From: Candolleomyces eurysporus
Taxonomy: Eukaryota > Basidiomycota > Agaricomycetes > Agaricales > Psathyrellaceae
Direction: 5' to 3'
Assembly: GCA_027579435.1 (NCBI GenBank)
Contig: JANBPK010000852.1
Span: 1 to 64,000, forward strand
DNA length: 64,000 nt
Numbering within the stretch: the stretch's first letter is position 1; each line of letters starts with the position of its first letter. The translations under genes and the position numbers were made by a program. Positions 21,181 through 31,649 of this stretch are shown piece by piece. Under the pieces are notes generated by a model that worked only from the letters and a program-made list of their open reading frames with translations, was not told the DNA's origin and ran no database searches.

Positions 21181-24100
21181 ATTTCGCATAAGTAGAGAGA
21201 CAACGTTACTAANGTTTATCAGTTCGGATACGGTTTGCTGTTAGATGGTATCGTAACTCCTAGCCCCTCCAAACCGTCAAAAATGACCCCCAACGCGATG
21301 ATTCCGAANCTATTGTATCCGGGCTTGTCNCTGAANTTCAGGCTGAATTCCCATGCNCTCCATGCCCTCTTCAAACCCTCCAATCTGTCCNCCACCGACT
21401 CTTCCTTCCCTCGTAATTCCGTTTGAACGTCCNTCACCAATGCTTCAGAGTGTNTTCGCATTCGGTNNNTGCGGTCTTTTCGCATCCGCTTTTGCGAGCA
21501 CTTTGCCANAATTGTCCCTGCGACCACCTCCGCTTCCAGTAATTTGACTCCTGGGGTGTTNGACNNGGTATGCGTGATGCAAATGTAGTCGAGCTCGCTG
21601 ANGTAACGACGGAAAATGGGCTCAATTTCGGAGAATTGGCCTGTTGGACGAGCTTNNANACCAATGGNTTCTNTCATCNATNGCATGAGTCGCTGGGAGA
21701 TGGNATCTGTGAGGGGCTTNAAGTTGCTGGGCGAGAGCTTCTTCTGTTCCTCNGTGATTTCGTCCACTTGAACNTTTCGAAAGAGATACCCGAGCGCCCG
21801 TGTGGACTTGTAGTAATCCGTTTCTCGTGGAGAAACGACTTCGGCGGCGTGCCAGTCCGGCTTGCATCGGATGAGAGTCCTAGGAAGTTCGAACCCATTC
21901 AGATCCACTGGTACCCCTTGCTTCGGGTAATCAACAGCCTGTCCGATCGGAATAAGTACTACGGCAGAGTCCTTGAGTCCATGCACTTGCCTGAGAACAC
22001 AGTTCTGCGAGCTTCAANCAGCCTGGGTCCCTGAATCCTTCCTACCAATGANCATGAGTAAATGGACATTCTCGTCGNCTGAAACACGTACCTTGGACTG
22101 GTCTAAGGTGNGNNCCCGATTCAGTACAAGATATTGCNGAGATCTTNGATGATAAACACACCTGCGATAACTAACAGACGGTCAGACAGGAGTCCCTGGT
22201 NATGGTTGTTCANNTTNCGGGCACCCCATNTTACGTGGAGAATGAGCTTACCAGAACGTCGGAGTTGATGTACTCGACGATGAAATCGCATATGTCTTCC
22301 ACAGTACTGTCTCGATCGTCCGGCAGTGTGTATGTACCAGCAGACTCATAGCTTGCGGGATCTGCAGCCTCGTTCGGTAATAGAGAATCATTTTTGATGA
22401 CGGCGAATAGATCACTGTACGAGCGCCAAAGTCAGCCTGTCTAGGAGAAGTTCAAGGGATAGTCCTACCCGTCAACGTCTCCGCCACCCAAGCAAGACGC
22501 GAGAGATCTGTCCCCTGTACAAAATATCCTGATCAATAATTAGAAGTACGTCGCCGAAGGCAATCTTACCAACGGAGGGAAGGACTACGACGTTGACCAG
22601 ATCCCTGAAGGCACAAAAGCATCCCTCGGGCGGCTTTCCAACGGCGTAGACTCGTTGCACTGTGTTCATCGAGGGTCAGAATGACGAGCAAGGACAGGAG
22701 AAAACTTCCAAACCGTCGCCGGGGTGTACCACAGGACTCCTAGAAATTGAGCAGGTTCCTTCAATCCACGTTGGCTCCTCATCTTCTACTCTCTGAATGC
22801 AGGCTTCGGATATACGCGTGCGTCAGTTCATCGAACAGCGTGGCTTGAGGGNGCTAATCNTACCATATATCTGTCCCTCTTCCAGGGTGAAAACGTCCTC
22901 ATATCCAGCNTTCCGATAGGCGACACCCTCATCCGCGATGCCGACAAGCAGATAGCTGTCCGGNATCGGAATNCGAGCACTATGTTTGATATCTCGCAAC
23001 ACATCGACGATGGCGACACTACGTAAAAGACGCAGGAAAGGTGTGTCGATAGCCGCCGTGTTTGAGTTTGGGTTGATATCTAGATCCATATCGTGGAGTC
23101 GCTGCAAAAGCGACTNTACTCNGAAAGGGGTGCCGAGGTTATGTCCAGACATAAACGCGCGGAATTCACTCATGCCATTATCAATGGTCTTCGCTTCGGC
23201 AATAGCGATCTCTTGCAGCTTCAGGAAGCCTTCTTTCCTAGTCCCCAGGTCTTCGAGTAGCATTATCAGCGGCCTGATGTTCTCATAATGAGTGTACGCA
23301 AAGAAGAGAGATAAAGACTATTACCTGTTTAGATAGCAAACGCTCGGCGCATGGAAAGCTTGGGCAATCTCGATCTCAGCCTTGTCCTTCTTCGTGTTCT
23401 CGAACTTCCTCATAGATGGCCGCAACCTCATATGAATGTGAGGCTCCTTGCTACTCCTTTTCTCGTTCACGTTATCCATTTCTCTGTCAACGGCGACGAC
23501 TCCCTTGTATCCCAGGAATCGGATCTGATACTGTATGAAACGCCAAACAGTTCACGGAGGGCGCGATAATAGGATTAATGGTACTCACGGCATCTGGAAC
23601 TGCTCTTCCTCGAGATTTTCTATTCTTGCACATTTCCTCCCAAATGCGTTCGGCGAGGTCTCTCGAGATGGTTCCGACACCATCGGTAAACAAATAGGGC
23701 TCTTCACCTAGATCATCCACCTCTTCCCAGTTGTTCCTGTGGATCACGGTCGACGGATCCGTCGCGGTGAAAGCTTGGGCGATACGAGCAGCATACTTCG
23801 AGGGCTGCTTCAGCAAAGGGGTATCATGGAAATCGCCAATGTTGCTCCGGATATATTCTCCATCAACTCGGACCACCTCTCCTTTTGGCTTATGATAGTC
23901 AAAAGGTGAAATGAACCAAACCGCATGCTCNCGCAGAGCGGATGTTGAGTAGGCCAAGAATTCAAAGTTTCGCCCAGCAAGCTCGAAGCCGCCTTTGAGA
24001 GCGCCACCCACTCTACTGCGGAGGAAGGTAGTGCCGTCGACTGTGCGGTCCCACCGATACTGTAAACGGTCTTCGTCCCGAAAGTCGACCCGGATGAAAT

Positions 24101-25280
24101 GGTCGCCGAATAGAGGATACTCGCGGATGATGCGATTATTCTGAGTAGGATAAGGGCCTTCTAAATGCAGTCGAGTGGGCGTGAATGTGACGTGGCAGCA
24201 GCGGAAGTTGCCAGGAGCAAGGTTGCGGAGAGTGAAGGTCTTTAGCACATCGTCAAAGACCTTTAAAGGGTTCTCCTGGTTTTCCGTGGTGTTCTTGTTC
24301 TTTAAGTCTTGATTGTACTTTCGGAGAAGCTCGCCAACATAGACGGACCCATTTTGTTTATGCTTGTCGCATAGTCCCCGCACACGGGGAAGTAATGCAT
24401 CGATTAAGTCGGTGTGTAGAAGGCCATTACGAAGAAGGGCCTCCATCTGGAATGCGGCCGACCAAGGTAGCGCTCCCAAAACTTTACGAAGCCTATCGAT
24501 CCGCTTTGAGGAGAAGAAGTTCATTGGGATGGCTTCGATCTTTCTGCCTGAGCGAAATCTCGCGATCATACTTGGACTTCCAATGCCGGCGGTCTCGCAC
24601 ATACCGACGAATTTGTCGATCATGTCGGTGCGCTCGTCGTGATGTAAGACGATCCGCAGCTGAGTTGCGTATGGGGCAACGGCTTCGTGCGCTGGGGTCA
24701 ATGAACCTACCCTCCACTTATATTTCTCGTTATCGGACTTTTTACCAACGAGGGTCCGGTAGAGTTCAATGAACTCCAACACAGGCGGCGTCTGAGTATC
24801 AAAGCAGACATCTGAAATCGAGATGACCGGCTAGCAACACGGCGAGAGTCTGAACACGTACATGGAGTGAAATCATACCCAACACCGATCTTTCTGATGC
24901 TGGCAAAATTGATCGCAATGGTATGGCCTAAGCGTTCTGTCATCTTGTCTCCCAACTGGAGAATGGGTCAGATTAGCGACGTAAAATGAAGGGGTTGCTC
25001 AACTGTAATCCGGATAAGCTTGTGATCATATTCGAATTTGAGCCAGGCCACGTATTTCTTTTCCCATTCCACAGAGTATGCACGCCCCTTCTTCTTCTCT
25101 GGGTCGTATTCTGGGCGAAAGAAGGTGCCAAACTGGATCGTTTCTACCCTGAGTTGGTCCTCTAACGCCCACAAAGTTTTGGCGTGCTTCTCTTCTATAT
25201 CTGGACTGACGAACGGAGTCTTGTCGAGAGTCGCCACGAGATGCTTGACTAGCTTCTCCGACGATCTGTAAAACTTGAGT
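21076..25280. repeat. Left unit of 4.2-kb direct tandem duplication
   Basis: This segment aligns end to end with 25281-29485 in the same orientation. The offset is 4205 bases at the left end, rising to 4212 at the right because of a 1-base and a 6-base indel. It holds the OGG1 3' end and an RdRP gene lacking its N-terminus. It contains many N bases (especially 21120-22250 and 22850-23120) that the right unit lacks. Similarity appears very high, with substitutions visibly denser in introns. Confidence 0.93.
21219..25270 (-). pseudogene. RNA-dependent RNA polymerase, left copy, 5'-truncated
   Basis: A cellular RdRP of the QDE-1/RDR family. The coding content from about residue 92 of the right copy to the stop (21219-21221) is present: the HVTFTPTRLHLEGP block, YQIRFLGYKGVVAVD, MRLRPSMRKF and the C-terminal exon at 21219-21986. 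The catalytic DxDGD motif reads DVDGD and is split by an intron (GACGTTGACGG at 22469-22479 joined to the exon starting at 22414). No in-frame stop is visible outside N positions. At about 25270-25280 the sequence leaves the RdRP and enters an OGG1 tail copy. The native start, the N-terminal fold and the promoter are therefore missing. The first in-frame ATG left is at 25237. It may be transcribed from an accidental promoter or be a pseudogene. Confidence 0.8.
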
Positions 25281-25385
25281 TCGCCTCCGCCTTCACCGCG
25301 AAAGAGGAAAGCAAAGGACTCTACCTTGAACTCAACACAGTCACCGCCTCGCGTTACAAGACGCCGAACAAATCCAAGGGCTTAA
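25281..25385 (+). pseudogene. Duplicated 3' tail of OGG1
   Basis: About 105 bases nearly identical to 21076-21180, including the PRKRKAK and TRRRTNP codons and the stop, here a clean TAA at 25383-25385. Nothing of OGG1 precedes it; the upstream sequence is RdRP antisense. It is a fragment carried along as the left edge of the duplicated unit. It usefully gives the bases hidden by N in the true OGG1 tail. Confidence 0.9.
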
Positions 25386-28300
25386 ATTTCGCATAAGTAG
25401 AGAGACAACGTTACTAATGTTTATCAGTTCGGATACGGTTTGCTGTTAGATGGTATCGTAACTCCTAGCCCCTCCAGACCGTCAAAAATGGCCCCCAACG
25501 CGATTATTCCGAAGCTATTGTATCCGGGCTTGTCGCTGAACTTCAGGCTGAATTCCCATGCTCTCCATGCCCTCTTCAAACCCTCCAATCTGTCCTCCAC
25601 CGACTCTTCCTTCCCTCTTAATTCCTTTTGAATGTCCTTCACCAATGCTTCAGAGTGTGTTCGCATTCGGTAAATGCGGTCTTTTCGCATCCGCTTTTGC
25701 GAGCACTTTGCCAAAATTGTCCCTGCGACCACCTCCGCTTCCAGTAATTTGACTCCTGGGGTGTTCGACAGGGTATGCGTGATGCAAATGTAGTCGAGCT
25801 CGCTGAGGTAACGACGGAAAATGGGCTCAATTTCGGAGAATTGGCCTGTTGGACGAGCTTGTAAACCAATGGATTCTCTCATAAATGGCATGAGTCGCTG
25901 GGAGATGGCATCTGTGAGGGGCTTAAAGTTGCTGGGCGAGAGCTTCTTTTGTTCCTCTGTGATTTCGTCCACCTGAACATTTCGAAAGAGATACCCGAGC
26001 GCCCGTGTGGACTTGTAGTAATCCGTTTCTCGTGGAGAAACGACTTCGGCGGCGTGCCAGTCCGGCTTGCATCGGATGAGAGTCCTAGGAAGTTCGAACC
26101 CATTCAGATCCACTGGTACCCCTTGCTTCGGGTAATCAACAGCCTGTCCGATCGGAATAAGTACTACGGCAGAGTCCTTGAGTCCATGCACTTGCCTGAG
26201 AACACAGTTCTGCGAGCTTCAAACAGCCTGGGTCCCTGAATCCTTCCTACCAATGGCCATGAGTAAATGGACATTCTCGTCGCCTGAAACACGTACCTTG
26301 GACTGGTCTAGGGTGTGGGCCCGATTCAGTACAAAATATTGCCGAGATCTTGGATGATAAACACACCTGCGATAACCAACAGACGGTCAGACAGGAGTCC
26401 CTGGTCATGGTTGTTTAACTTCTGGGCACTCCGTATTATGTGGAGAATGAGCTTACCAGAACGTCGGAGTTGATGTACTCGACGATGAAATCGCATATGT
26501 CTTCCACAGTACTGTCTCGATCGTCCGGTAGTGTGTATGTACCAGCAGACTCATAGCTTGCGGGATCTGCAGCCTCGTTCGGTAATAGAGAGTCATTCTT
26601 GATGACGGCGAATAGATCACTGTACGAGCGACAAAGTCAGCCTGTCTAGGAGAACTTCAAGGGATAGTCCTACCCGTCAACGTCTCCGCCACCCAAGCAA
26701 GACGCGAGAGATCTATCCCCTGTACGAGATATCTTAATCAATAATTCGAAGGACGTCGCCGAAAGGCAATCTTACCAACGGAGGGAAGGACTACGACGTT
26801 GACCAGATCCCTGAAGGCACAAAAGCATCCGTCGGGCGGCTTTCCAACAGCGTAGACTCGTTGTACTGTGTTCATCGAGGGTCAGAATGATGAGCAAGGA
26901 CAGGAGAAAACTTCCAAACCGTCGCCGGGGTGTACCACAGGACTCCTAGAAATTGAGCAGGTTCCTTCAATCCACGTTGGCTCCTCATCTTCTACTCTCT
27001 GAATGCAGGCTTCGGATATACGCGTGCGTCAGTTCATCAAACAGCGTGGCTTGAGGGAGCTAATCATACCATATATCTGTCCCTCTTCCAGGGTGAAAAC
27101 GTCCTCATATCCAGCCTTCCGATAGGCGACACCCTCATCCGCGATGCCGACAAGCAGATAGCTGTCCGGAATTGGAATACGAGCACTATGTTTGATATCC
27201 CGCAACACATCGACGATGGCGACACTACGTAAAAGACGCAGGAAAGGTGTGTCGATAGCCGCCGTGTTTGAGTTTGGGTTGATATCTAGATCCATACCGT
27301 GGAGTCGCTGCAAAAGCGACTGTACTCTGAAAGGGGTGCCGAGGTTATGTCCAGACATAAACGCGCGGAATTCGCCCATGCCATTATCAATGGTCTTCGC
27401 TTCGGCAATAGCGATCTCTTGCAGCTTCAGGAAGCCTTCTTTCCTAGTCCCCAGGTCTTCGAGTAGCATTATCAGCGGCCTGATGTTCTCATAATGAGTG
27501 TACGCAAAGAAGAGAGATAAAGACTATTACCTGTTTAGATAGCAAACGTTCGGCGCATGGAAAGCTTGGGCAATCTCAATTTCAGCCTTGTCCTTCTTCG
27601 TGTTCTCGAACTTCCTCATAGATGGCCGCAACCTCATATGAATGGAAGGCTCCTTGCTACTCCTTTGTTTGTTCACGTTATCCATTTCTCTGTCAACGGC
27701 GACGACTCCCTTGTATCCCAGGAATCGGATCTGATACTGTATGAAACGCCAAACAGTTCACGGAGGGCGCGATAATAAGATGAATGGTACTCACGGCATC
27801 TGGAACTGCTCTTCCTCGAGATTTTCTATTCTTGCACATTTCCTCCCAAATGCGTTCGGCGAGGTCCCTCGAGATGGTTCCGACACCATCGGTAAACAAA
27901 TAGGGCTCTTCACCTAGATCATCCACCTCTTCCCAGTTGTTCCTGTGGATCACGGTCGACGGATCCGTCGCGGTGAAAGCCTGGGCGATACGAGCAGCAT
28001 ACTTCGAGGGCTGCTTCAGCAAAGTGGTACCATGGAAATCGCCAATGTTGCTCCGAATATATTCTCCATCGACTCGGACCACCTCTCCTTTTGGCTTATG
28101 ATAGTCAAAAGGTGAAATGAACCAAACCGCATGCTCCCGCAGAGCGGATGTTGAGTAGGCCAAGAATTCAAAGTTTCGCCCAGCAAGCTCGAACCCGCCT
28201 TTGAGAGCGCCACCCACCCTACTGCGGAGGAAGGTAGTGCCGTCGACTGTGCGGTCCCACCGATACTGCAAACGGTCTTCATCCCGAAAGTCGACCCGGA

Positions 28301-29485
28301 TAAAATGGTCGCCGAATAGAGGATACTCGCGGATGATGCGATTATTCTGAGTAGGATAAGGGCCTTCTAAATGCAGTCGAGTGGGCGTGAATGTAACGTG
28401 GCAGCAGCGGAAGTTGCCAGGAGCAAGGTTGCTGTCAGAGAGAGTGAAGGTCTTTTGCACATCTTCAAAGACCTTTAAAGGGTTCTCCTGGTTTTCCGTG
28501 GTGTTCTTGTTCTGTAAGACTTGATTGTAGGTTCGGAGAAGTTCGCCAACATAGACGGACCCATTTTGTTTATGCTTGTCGCATAGTTCCCGCACACGGG
28601 GAAGCAATGCATCGATTAAGTCGGTGTGTAGAAGGCCATTACGAAGAAGGGCCTCCATCTGGAATGCGGCCGACCAAGGTAGCGCTCCCAAAACTTTGCG
28701 AAGCCTATCGATCCGCCTTGAGGAGAAGAAGTTCATTGGGATAGCTTCGATCTTTCTGCCTGAGCGAAATCTCGCGATCATACTTGGACTTCCAATGCCG
28801 GCGGTCTCGCACATACCCACGAATTTGTCGATCATGTCGGTGCGCTCGTCGTGATGTAAGACGATCCGCAGCTGAGTTGCGTATGGGGCAACGGCCTCGT
28901 GCGCTGGGGTCAATGAACCTACCCTCCACTTGTATTTCTCGTTATCGGACTTGTGACCGACGAGGGTTCGGTAGAGTTCAATGAACTCCAGTACAGGCGG
29001 TGTCTGAGTATCAAAGCAGACATCTGAAATCGAGATGACCGGCTAGCAACACGGCGAGAGTCTGAACACGTACATGGAGTAAAATCATACCCAACGCCGA
29101 TCTTTCTGATGCTGGCAAAATTGATCGCAATGGTATGGCCTAAGCGTTCTGTCATCTTGTCTCCCAGCTGGAGAATGGGTCAGATTAGCGACGTAAAATG
29201 AAGGGGTTGCTCAACTGTAATTCGGATAAGCTTGTGATCATATTCGAATTTGAGCCAGGCCACGTATTTCTTTTCCCATTCCACAGAGTATGCACGCCCC
29301 TTCTTCTTCTCTGGGTCGTATTCCGGGCGAAAGAAGGTGCCAAACTGGATCGTTTCTACCCTGAGTTGGTCCTCTAACGCCCACAAAGTTTTGGCGTGCT
29401 TCTCTTCTATATCTGGGCTGACGAACGGTGTCTTGTCGAGAGTCGCCACGAGATGCTTGACTAGCTTCTCCGACGATCTGTTAAA
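25281..29485. repeat. Right unit of 4.2-kb direct tandem duplication
   Basis: The second unit of the direct repeat, free of N bases. Its right edge lies near 29485, where RdRP sequence continues natively into the N-terminal exon. At the matching point of the left unit the sequence switches to the OGG1 tail. The junction shows only a few shared bases (TGA, then TCGCC), so it looks like end joining rather than recombination between long repeats. Confidence 0.92.
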
Positions 29486-29752
29486 CCTGATTTTCCGATT
29501 GGACAACTTGATAGGGTTTTCTCGAACTGCGTCGAGGAACTTCCGGCCAAGCGACGCAGTTGGTACGGTCAGGAGGCCTGATCCATTATGGCCGACGCCC
29601 GCTGCTTGATTTTCGGCCAGTGCGACCTTGAAGTTGACTTGCCTTTCCTCTTCGGAAACCGCGAAGTCTTCAGCGTGGATGATCGCGGAGATCGCCCTTG
29701 TTACCGTCCATTCGTTCTCCTCGACGGGTATGTAGCGGATGTCGATATTCAT
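25424..29752 (-). CDS. RNA-dependent RNA polymerase (QDE-1/RDR family), full copy
   Basis: A cellular RNA polymerase that makes double-stranded RNA for silencing. The start at 29752 (MNIDIRYIPVEENEWTVTRA) fits the RRM-like N-terminus usual in fungal RdRPs; upstream ATGs at 29872 and 29869 are less likely. Blocks in order: KFEYDHKLIRITVEQ, RIDRLRKVLGALPWSAAFQM, NFRCCHVTFTPTRLHLEGP, RIIREYPLFGDHFIRVDFRD, PYLFTDGVGTISRDLAERIW, YQIRFLGYKGVVAVD and LRPSMRKF. Then come LVNVVVLPSVG, SLASCLGGGDVDG joined over an intron to DLFAVIKNDS (the DVDGD catalytic site, 26616-26684), and the C-terminal exon 25424-26191. Stop at 25424-25426. It is about 1.2-1.3 thousand residues with many short introns and appears intact. 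Relative to the left copy it has two extra residues (TLSDSNLAPG against TLRNLAPG). Confidence 0.9.
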
Positions 29753-30101
29753 GATCGTGGTAGATGCGACGTTCCAAGAGGTGACGAGGCCGATAAAACA
29801 CCTTGGTATGTTACGGGCCCACTTCAGTGCTAAGAGAGATGGGACTCGAGCACTCCGACCTTGATGCATCATGCTGCTGACTAAGCCAAAGTTATTCCCA
29901 GGCCTCTTGAAATTCAATATTGAGCGCCTTTGGCGTCTAGGAGCATAGTAGGAGGTTGATTCAGGTTACGATTTCCCTGACATTTGAGTTCCAATAAATG
30001 ATAAATCTCCCTGGAAAGAAGCTTGAGAATCTAGATCCAGATACGTGAGTTTAGAGATTCCGAGTCGTTGAGAATGATTGCGAACGATAATTGATACTAG
30101 T
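29753..30101. other. Intergenic, RdRP promoter side
   Basis: About 350 bases between the RdRP start and the F-box stop. It is AT-richer than the neighbours after 29940. It should hold the promoter of the full RdRP copy and the F-box 3' UTR. No gene is seen. Confidence 0.5.
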
Positions 30102-31580
30102 CTAAATTACACGAATGCGATACCTCCCATCCTCCGAACCTAGCACTTCGCTGTCATCGTCAAAAAATGCCGTTTTCCAAGCAGGCTTTGTCAAGGGTTT
30201 CAAGAAGCTCGTATCCTCCAGCGGTAGGTGGGGGCACCACCTTACCACAATTTTTGCATTCAAGCATCCGACGAGTTCAAAGTCATCAATAGCCCTATCA
30301 ATCACGATCGCCACGTCAAACCCAGCATCCTTCCACGGCCCCGCAAGCGATTCGTACGCATCAGCTGGCGAATTATACGATATCGTTGCAGAAACCTGGG
30401 TGAACGCAACATTTCGGATAGTGGGAAGGGTGAAGAACGCTCCGTTCAAGAAATCGCGGTGGTGTATTTGCACGTGCTCCAAGTCCTGGGCGCGTGCTAG
30501 AAACTGGGAAAGGGGGGAGAAGTCGATACTGGTATCTTCCAGGATATAATTGTGCGTTCCGGTGACAGCAGGCATACAGTAGTTGTGGATCTTCAATTTT
30601 CTAAGTTGAGGTAGATTGAAGGGATCGAGGGTCGTTGTGATGAGGTCTAAATCAGCGCCTTCGACACCGAATCGAAGGTACTTGAGTTGCGGCAGAGTGA
30701 CGATCCCCGAACGGAACCTTCGTCGTTGATGCCCGCCGGTGGGTGTCCACGAAAGCGCTTCGTGCGTGATTTTGTCCGCTCCGGAATGGTGGAGGTGCAG
30801 TTCAACAAGATCTTCGAATCGGTGAGCTTCAGGCTTCTCTGCCATGATGAAAGACATGTAATGTGTGAGACCCATGTGAGTGAGCCGGCCGAACTGTTCC
30901 CAACCACTCTGCGGGCGGGGAAAATTGGGGTAGTGGACCGCGTTCTGTACCTTGAATTCCCGCAATCCGGGAAACCAAGTGGGTATTTGTTGCAGAATTC
31001 TGACCTGATTAGCCAGAGTGTCCAGATTGGCGTCCGCACTGGTGGGGAGCACGATTTGTAGGACTCTGAGGGAGGGTAGGGGATCTATTCGAGAATTGCC
31101 CTCGGTATTTGAGAGAGAATCCTCGAGTGTGAGGAAAGGGATTCCATCAACCCGAAGGATCTCGAGGCGCTGCGAGTGCTTGAAGCAGAGCGAAAGCACC
31201 AGATCTTTGACATCTTCATATCGTACGCCTAGCGCCATGATGAGATGGACTGCGAGAGGCGCATTTGCAGAACGTTCGTTCCACAGCATGTATAGCTCCT
31301 CGTAAGAGTTTCCAGAACCTGTTTTAAACCGATTAAGGGTGTTTGGGGTGAAGTGGAGGGTGTACGCAGCCCAAATTTGGGGCATCGAAAGTGTAATATT
31401 TCGCCAGCGCTTGCAGACGAATGTGAGGAGCATGGGAGCAGATTTGCAGCTCGGAACAGGGAAAAGATACGATCTTGTTGTTTGGATGTCGCCTGTAACG
31501 ACCAAAATGAAAATTTCTCGGAGAACTTCAGGCGGGAGATTGGAGTTGATGTTGCCATTAGTCAAGAGCTGGAGACACAT
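30102..31580 (-). CDS. F-box protein with degenerate leucine-rich region
   Basis: An intronless 492-codon gene, start 31580, stop 30102-30104. The N-terminus has a basidiomycete-type F-box (NLPPEVLREIFILVVTGD, then LLTFVCKRWRNITLSMPQIW). The rest has many short leucine-spaced units (LRVLQIVLPTS, FEDLVELHLHHSG, LPQLKYLRFGVEGADLDLI, LPQLRKLKIHN, ALEHVQIHHRD-like). Such proteins link Skp1-Cul1 ligases to substrates through the C-terminal part. The family is hugely expanded and fast evolving in Agaricomycetes, so no target can be named. It is divergent from the membrane orphan at 31650. Confidence 0.85.
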   Translation of the reverse strand: MCLQLLTNGNINSNLPPEVLREIFILVVTGDIQTTRSYLFPVPSCKSAPMLLTFVCKRWRNITLSMPQIWAAYTLHFTPNTLNRFKTGSGNSYEELYMLWNERSANAPLAVHLIMALGVRYEDVKDLVLSLCFKHSQRLEILRVDGIPFLTLEDSLSNTEGNSRIDPLPSLRVLQIVLPTSADANLDTLANQVRILQQIPTWFPGLREFKVQNAVHYPNFPRPQSGWEQFGRLTHMGLTHYMSFIMAEKPEAHRFEDLVELHLHHSGADKITHEALSWTPTGGHQRRRFRSGIVTLPQLKYLRFGVEGADLDLITTTLDPFNLPQLRKLKIHNYCMPAVTGTHNYILEDTSIDFSPLSQFLARAQDLEHVQIHHRDFLNGAFFTLPTIRNVAFTQVSATISYNSPADAYESLAGPWKDAGFDVAIVIDRAIDDFELVGCLNAKIVVRWCPHLPLEDTSFLKPLTKPAWKTAFFDDDSEVLGSEDGRYRIRVI

Positions 31581-31649
31581 CGTAGAGAAGAAAGGAAACG
31601 TTACGCGTGACGCGTCACAAGCAGGCGCTTTTCTCCTCAGACTCCCATC
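31581..31649. promoter_or_regulatory. 69-base divergent promoter with two ACGCGT boxes
   Basis: Between the F-box start and the next plus-strand start. ACGCGT occurs at 31603-31608 and again at 31610-31615. The second lies within the palindrome TGACGCGTCA. ACGCGT is the MluI cell-cycle box bound by MBF in fungi; use here is inferred. Confidence 0.55.

Noticed and set aside
24364..24772. Plus-strand frames within both RdRP copies (also 28576-28984)
   Set aside because: They mirror the highly conserved minus-strand RdRP exons and occur in both copies only because the repeat does.
21076..29485. Transposon-mediated duplication
   Set aside because: No terminal inverted or long direct repeats, transposase or target-site duplication at either edge; the joint looks like end joining or an assembly event.
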